A stretch of 9,703 nucleotides of DNA from NCBI GenBank assembly GCA_947649215.1, contig CANSQW010000028.1:1-9703 (forward strand), written 5' to 3'. This DNA is from an uncultured bacterium. GTDB lineage: Bacteria; Actinomycetota; Coriobacteriia; Coriobacteriales; Eggerthellaceae. Numbering within the stretch: position 1 is the first letter of the stretch; each line of letters starts with the position of its first letter. A program made the translations under genes and the position numbers. Positions 5,970 through 9,703 of the stretch are shown in pieces. Below the pieces are notes generated by a model. It had not been told where the DNA came from. It saw only the letters and a list, made by a program, of their open reading frames with translations, and did no database searches.

Positions 5970-8900
5970 CTACGCCTTCTCGATCTTGAACATGCCACCG
6001 CAGCGGCCCGGGCTGGACGCGTCGTTGTCGGCGATGATGCCGAGGCCGCCATGCTCGGCCACCACCGGATCCACCATCATGTGGATGCGGGTGCCCGCGG
6101 CAATGGCCGGATCGCCCTTGGTCACCTTGCCATCGATCTCCACGTCCTGGGCGCCGTAGTTGATGTGGCCGTAGCCGAAGGCCACCGCGAAGGCGCCCTT
6201 CACCTGGCCGGCACGCACCATGGCCTCGCCTTCGGTGACATCCCCGCGCGGGGTGATGGCGCGAACCATGTCACCGTCCTTGATGCCCAGCTCAGCGGCG
6301 TCTTCCTCGTTCATCTCGATGTAGTTGTGCGCGGCGATGTCGCGCATGATCGGGCTGTTGGCGAGCATCGTGACCGAACGGAACTTCGGCTTGTGCTCGC
6401 TGCAGAGGAACGGGTACTCATCGGCGGAGTAGTGATCCGTCATGAGCGACAGGTCGGCGAACATCTGCTCGTTGTAGTTGAGCGTTGGCGACAGGCGCTT
6501 GCCCGAGTAGGGGTTGGTCATGAGGGCGCGCTTCTCGTTGTAGACGTAGGCCTCCTTGGCCTTGAGCCCCTTGAAGCGGCCGTCGGCGCCGCGCTTGTAG
6601 TCCATGCCCCAGTAGCGGCCGCCGCGAGAGAGCACCTTGAGAACCTTGGGCCACTCCTCGTCGGTGACGGCCTTCTTCCAGTTCTTGGGCAGCTCGTCGA
6701 GGCCCTGGATGTGCGCCTCGTCAGCGGTGATGTCCTCCACCGGCTCCACGGCGTAGGCCAGGTTGGCGACAGCCTTCAGGTAGTAGTCGTAGGAGTCGTT
6801 GAACGGGTGCATCGTGCCGTTGACGTCGGGGATGGCGTTCTCGCCCCAGCCGGGCAGCTCGCACGCCTTCGCCACGTCGATGAGGAAGGTCTCCCAGCAC
6901 ACGTAGCGGTCGTCAGCGAGCTTGGTGGTCTCGGGGGTCTTGGCCTCCCAGCGAACGGTGGTGCCGAAGCCGCCGATCATGCTCACGGTGGGCAGGCCGA
7001 AGCTCTCGTACTGCGTCACGTCGGGCACAATGTAGTCGGCGTACTGCGCCATCTCGCCCACCACGATGTCGCACACGATGTGCAGCGGCAGCACCGAGGT
7101 GTCCTTCAGCTTCTCGATGACCTCGTCGCGCATGGCGCCCGGGGTGGCCTGGATGACGTTGCACATCCACGTCATGAGAATCTTGCACTGATAGGGGTAC
7201 TTGTTGACGATGGACATGATGGCCTGCGCGTCAGACTGCGGGGCGTTGGTGTACCACGGAAGCATCGGCTTCGGGTCCTTCTCGCCTGCGGCCACGCGGC
7301 TCTTGTACTCGTCGGTCTTCTCCCAGGCCTTGCTGCCGCGGGAGATCATGACGGCGTTCTTGTTGGACACGTCCGGCTTGCCGGCGATGGTGGTCAGGTC
7401 GTAGCACGCGCCCTTGCCCTCGGTGACGGGGGCCTGACCAGCCGGGAAGCTGCCGCCGGTCATCTGGTTGGTGCCCATCATGGCCTTGAGCAGCTCGCGG
7501 CCGGCCGGGGTGTCGAAGCCGACGACCGAGGCGGTCGAGGCCGCGGCAGCCTGGACGGACACCTTGTGGCCGTGGGAGCCGAACTCCTTGCCCATGCGCT
7601 CGATCTCGCTGGCGGGAATGCCGGTGATCTCGGCGTACTCGTCGATGGTGCGCTCGTTGACCGAGTCGCGCAGCATGCTGAAGCCGGTGCGCACCTTCAC
7701 GCCGTTGACCTCGCCCTCGAAGAACAGGTCGCCCTTAGCCGCGGTGGTGTGCAGGGCCGGCTCGCCGGTGGCCGCGTCGATGACCACGTAGTACGTGGGC
7801 TGCGTGGTGGCCTCCGGGTCGGCCGGGGGAACCTCCAGCCCGGCGTCGGCCGCGCGCATCAGCTTGCGGTAGTTCGGGTGGCTCTCGTCGGTGATGACGA
7901 GGTAGGTGGCGTTGGTGTGGCCGCCGTAGCCGCCGGCCAGGGCGGCCTCGTGGCTCGGGAAGGCCATGGCGTCCGCGTCGAAGGTGTTGTCGCGGATGAG
8001 AATCTGCGCGATGGCAGAGTAGAACGCGCCGTTGGTGGCGGGCTTGATGGGCACCCAGTTGATGCCCTCGGCCGTAGGCGTGACGACGCCGTTGGCCAGA
8101 GTGGGATCGAGCACGTCGATCTTCAGGTTGCCCTTGCGCAGCGCGCGGGCCGTCTCGCGGCCGATGTACTGGAAGTTGGACCCGTTACCGCCAGGGAACG
8201 CGCCCGACCAGAGAATGTACTCGACACCGCCGGCGGTGTCGGGGGTAGTGCCAGAACCGGATGAATAGAGCGAACTCGCTCCGCCTGCAGCGCCTCAACT
8301 GGAGTTGTGGCTGAAGGAGTTCAGGGTTCCGTAGGTCGTGGCGAAGCGGGCGTTGAGCTGGCGGCGACCGTCAGCGCGCGTGTTCATGACCACGATCTGA
8401 TTGGACTTGGGGCCCAGGTCGGGCTGGTCGGGGTTGAGGGGGGTCGTCGTGTCGTGGAGCTCCTTGAAGCCCTCGACGTACTGATCCTCGCCCAGGTCGG
8501 CGAAGATCTTGCCGCCCTCGGTGACCTCCTTGATGAGCTGGTCCCAGCTGATAGGCTTCCACTTGCCCTCGCCGCGCTTGCCGGCGCGCTTGAGCGGCAC
8601 GGTGATGCGGTCGGGCTGGCTCACGCCGTCAAGCGTGCCGTTGCCGCGGCCGCAGACGGTGCCGTGGGTGATGGCGCCGTGGCCGTTGGCATAGCTCATG
8701 GAACGATAGGCGTCCTCAAGGGGCGCCTCGAAGTCCAGCTTGTCGCCAGAGCACGCAGGATTGTAAGGATTGCCGCCCACGCCGATGACGCGCCCGGAAG
8801 CGCGATCGAGCTTGATGCGGTTGCCGCAGGTGCTGTAGCAGCCCACGCAGCTTGAGTAACGGACGATGACGTCGTCGTTGATCTTGACGTCTCCCGTCTT

Positions 8901-9074
8901 GGGATCGACGCTCGCCTCGATGGGCTTGCCCTTCTTGGGCACGGGGAACTCGGCGTCAGCGGCAACGGCCAGATCGGGTGTGAGGGCAGAGCCCGCACCT
9001 CCCGCCAGCGACGCTGCGCCCAAGACACCCATGGCCCCGAGGAAGCGACGTCGATCAATGTTCAAAGAAGGCAT
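5970..9074 (-). CDS. Selenocysteine-containing molybdopterin oxidoreductase, TtrA-like catalytic subunit (TGA at 8295-8297 read as Sec)
   Basis: The gene encodes 1034 residues if the single in-frame TGA (codon 260) is read as selenocysteine. The N-terminus has a twin-arginine signal (DRRRFLGAMG, 7-16) with a hydrophobic stretch to about residue 39. A 4Fe-4S site follows with C76-x2-C79-x3-C83 and C141 (HGTVCGRG). The segment leading to the TGA, TYGTLNSFSHNSS (247-259), ends exactly where DMSO-reductase-superfamily enzymes carry the Mo ligand (Cys, Sec or Ser), and translation continues with GAAGGASSLY then EYILWSGAFPGGNGSNFQY, typical of the next conserved block. Later landmarks are MAQYADYIVPDVTQYESFG (about 650-670) and the C-terminal cofactor-binding domain. 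Length and the WKPISWDQLIKEVTEGGK segment resemble tetrathionate reductase TtrA (about 1020 residues, Cys ligand). The ATG at 9074 has AGGAGAG in front. The substrate is not determined; thiosulfate-, arsenate- or other oxyanion reductases are alternatives. Confidence 0.87.
8267..8297 (-). other. UGA (Sec) codon with bacterial-type SECIS hairpin
   Basis: On the mRNA the UGA occupies 8297-8295. Eighteen nucleotides after it comes an apical loop AGUU (8276-8273) closed by a perfect 5-bp stem GAGCG/CGCUC (8281-8277 with 8272-8268), plus a G-U pair below. Counting the U of UGA as 1, loop nucleotides G23 and U24 coincide with the SelB-recognised G23-U24 of the E. coli fdhF SECIS. Distance, stem length and a G in the first two loop positions all fit the published bacterial SECIS consensus. 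The bulged U17 of fdhF is not present. Confidence 0.8.
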
Positions 9075-9080
9075 TGATCT

Positions 9081-9085
9081 CTCCT
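9081..9085 (-). promoter_or_regulatory. Ribosome binding site of the catalytic subunit
   Basis: AGGAG (9085-9081 on the minus strand) lies six bases upstream of the ATG at 9074. It fixes the start in front of the twin-arginine signal. Confidence 0.8.
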
Positions 9086-9183
9086 ATGGTTCTTTCGGCG
9101 GTTCCTTTTGCTGGACGGCGCGTGCCGCCCCCTCCCTCCGCCGAAGGCCGATGGACATCCCTTGGGGCATGTTGCTCCCCTGG

Positions 9184-9203
9184 GATCGGTTGCGCATCCG
9201 ATC
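9184..9203. repeat. Small inverted repeat in the leader of the reductase operon
   Basis: GATCGG (9184-9189) and CCGATC (9198-9203) are perfect 6-bp arms around TTGCGCAT. It lies about 110-130 bases upstream of the catalytic subunit start, inside the probable 5' untranslated region. It could fold in the mRNA; no riboswitch class is recognised. Confidence 0.35.
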
Positions 9204-9268
9204 GACAGGAGCAGACCCGCGGGAAGTCCCTCTTGCGTGTGTGCGATCTTTGGCCAAATGCACGGCTA

Positions 9269-9284
9269 GACACTTTAACGTGTC
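9269..9284. promoter_or_regulatory. 16-bp inverted repeat upstream of the reductase operon
   Basis: GACAC (9269-9273), a 6-bp centre and GTGTC (9280-9284) form a perfect palindromic pair about 195 bp before the operon start. Together with the 26-bp inverted repeat next to it, it marks an AT-richer regulatory region. The function is inferred from position only. Confidence 0.4.
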
Positions 9285-9297
9285 GGTTTGGTAACGT

Positions 9298-9323
9298 AAA
9301 TGATGAATTATTGCTCATCATTT
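9298..9323. promoter_or_regulatory. 26-bp inverted repeat, probable operator of the reductase operon
   Basis: Perfect 9-bp arms AAATGATGA (9298-9306) and TCATCATTT (9315-9323) flank ATTATTGC. The site lies 224-249 bp upstream of the catalytic subunit start in the most AT-rich part of the 376-bp non-coding stretch 9075-9450. A dimeric regulator (substrate or redox sensing) is the natural reading. I could not place a convincing -35/-10 pair beside it. Confidence 0.5.
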
Positions 9324-9387
9324 GACGGCAAGCGGGTTTTCAGGACTGGCAAACGGTAGTTAGTTTGGAGAAACTGTGGCTTTGAGC

Positions 9388-9399
9388 GGGGGGGGGGGG
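9388..9399. repeat. 12-base G homopolymer in the intergenic region
   Basis: Twelve consecutive G occur 65 bp upstream of the 26-bp inverted repeat and 51 bp after the stop codon of the right-hand gene. Tracts of this length are prone to slippage and to sequencing error. Beyond the listed repeats the intergenic stretch 9075-9450 shows no gene. Confidence 0.85.
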
Positions 9400-9450
9400 T
9401 AAATCTGTTACGAGCCGTTGCCGAGCTGTGCGATTGGTGGAAAAGGGCGT

Positions 9451-9702
9451 TCACAGAAAAACCATGGAGAGCAGGGCCACGCCAGCACCCACGGCAATTC
9501 CCGGCCCAAACGGAACCGCTCCCAGAGCGCTGCGCTCCGAAGACGGCGCGCCGTCGGCAGGCCGCGAAGCGTCAGATACCGGGTGGGGGTATGTTTCACG
9601 TGAAACATTTGTTTCACGCCCATCGAACGAGGAATCCGGCCGGGAGGCGGGCGTGGGGGTGGGGGCCGGGGGTGGTTGGGGGGGGGGGGGGGGGGGCGCG
9701 CC
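9451..9702 (-). CDS. C-terminal part of a probable type IV prepilin peptidase (5' end beyond window)
   Basis: The minus strand is open from the right edge to a TGA at 9451-9453 (83 codons). The last 23 residues, GAVPFGPGIAVGAGVALLSMVFL, form a membrane helix preceded by the PFGP motif that starts the final helix of A24-family prepilin peptidases. Those integral membrane enzymes cleave and methylate type IV pilins or pseudopilins. Before it lies an unusual hydrophilic stretch of about 60 residues: six prolines in a row, then PAPTPTPASRP and GRETNVSRET. The catalytic aspartates would be upstream, outside the window. The proline run is encoded within a 19-base homopolymer, so the frame further upstream is uncertain. 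Identification rests on one short motif; another small membrane protein remains possible. Confidence 0.45.
   Translation of the reverse strand, partial: GAPPPPPPQPPPAPTPTPASRPDSSFDGRETNVSRETYPHPVSDASRPADGAPSSERSALGAVPFGPGIAVGAGVALLSMVFL
9592..9607. other. parS-type chromosome partition site
   Basis: TGTTTCACGTGAAACA is a perfect 16-bp palindrome (18 bp with flanking A/T) and matches the ParB/Spo0J binding consensus TGTTNCACGTGAAACA exactly. A further half site, TGTTTCACG, follows at 9610-9618. parS sites cluster near oriC, so the window is probably origin-proximal. The site lies inside the right-hand partial reading frame, where it encodes part of NVSRET. Confidence 0.88.
9678..9696. repeat. 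19-base G homopolymer (C tract on the coding strand)
   Basis: Nineteen consecutive G close to the window end, within a longer G-rich stretch from about 9645. On the minus strand it encodes six prolines of the partial right-hand gene. It could be a genuine slippage-prone tract or an assembly/sequencing artefact near a contig end. Confidence 0.8.
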
Positions 9703-9703
9703 C

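Noticed and set aside
5733..8264. 843-codon open frame on the plus strand
   Set aside because: It is antisense to the catalytic subunit, Val/His/Gly/Arg-rich without recognisable motifs, and results from high-GC codon usage of the real gene.
8114..8294. Two separate genes (an N-terminal fragment 8295-9074 and a second gene starting at a GTG at 8114)
   Set aside because: The GTG lies inside a conserved stretch (KIDVLDPT), has no ribosome binding site, and the frame is continuous through 8115-8294. One Sec-containing gene explains the data better.
9542..9555. 14-bp perfect palindrome GACGGCGCGCCGTC
   Set aside because: It lies inside the coding frame in very GC-rich DNA, where such palindromes arise easily; there is no positional reason to call it an operator.
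9408..9623. 71-codon minus-strand frame beginning near MFHVKH
   Set aside because: The MFHVKH start is merely the translation of the parS palindrome, and the rest shows no family; the neighbouring frame ending at 9451 has the membrane-helix signature.
9591..9703. Plus-strand start of RsmG (often MFHVKH...)
   Set aside because: After the parS-derived residues the translation is Gly/Trp/Arg-rich and unlike any methyltransferase.
1..9703. CRISPR arrays, insertion sequences, rRNA genes
   Set aside because: No regularly spaced long repeats with spacers, no transposase frame and no rRNA-like sequence were seen; the three 39-bp-spaced palindromes have only 15-bp linkers and are operators rather than CRISPR repeats.

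Overview
The window is GC-rich (roughly two-thirds GC by eye) and reads like a chromosomal segment of a gut actinobacterium of the Eggerthellaceae/Coriobacteriia type. That placement is an inference from the combination of a TtrA-like molybdoenzyme operon with its own chaperone, an IorA gene, a DUF4143 ATPase and the base composition; nothing in the window proves the species. A perfect 16-bp parS-type site near the right end suggests that the segment lies in the origin-proximal part of the chromosome.

Layout, left to right. Positions 1-1293 (minus) hold the N-terminal 431 codons of indolepyruvate:ferredoxin oxidoreductase alpha (iorA), cut by the window edge. Positions 1451-1915 (minus) hold purE. 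A 278-bp divergent intergenic region carries three 24-bp palindromes spaced exactly 39 bp apart, directly in front of a plus-strand DUF4143 AAA ATPase (2194-3393). This ATPase converges on a minus-strand tRNA-Phe(GAA) (3503-3578) across a shared hairpin terminator. The tRNA has its own promoter.

Positions 9074 down to 3831 (all minus) form one respiratory operon: a Tat-exported molybdopterin reductase catalytic subunit, a four-cluster 4Fe-4S electron-transfer subunit, an NrfD/PsrC-type membrane quinol oxidase subunit, and a TorD-type assembly chaperone. Spacing is tight, with stop/start overlap or short gaps. Electrons would flow from menaquinol through the membrane subunit and the Fe-S subunit to the molybdenum site. 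The closest family I recognise is TtrA (tetrathionate reductase), but the substrate cannot be fixed from sequence.

The main result is that the catalytic gene is interrupted by a single in-frame TGA at 8295-8297 (codon 260). It falls exactly where this family has its molybdenum-ligating cysteine. The frame continues for 774 further sense codons. A hairpin right after the TGA matches bacterial SECIS geometry, with G and U of the apical loop at nucleotides 23 and 24 counted from the U of UGA. I read this as a selenocysteine-containing TtrA-like reductase of 1034 residues, not as a truncated gene plus a separate ORF. The best-known selenocysteine Mo/W enzymes are formate and formylmethanofuran dehydrogenases, so this would be an unusual selenoprotein.

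The right end (9451-9702, minus) is the C-terminal tail of an unannotated gene, probably a type IV prepilin peptidase. It carries a proline-rich stretch encoded partly by a 19-base homopolymer and has the parS site inside the reading frame. A second homopolymer of 12 G lies between it and the reductase operon.
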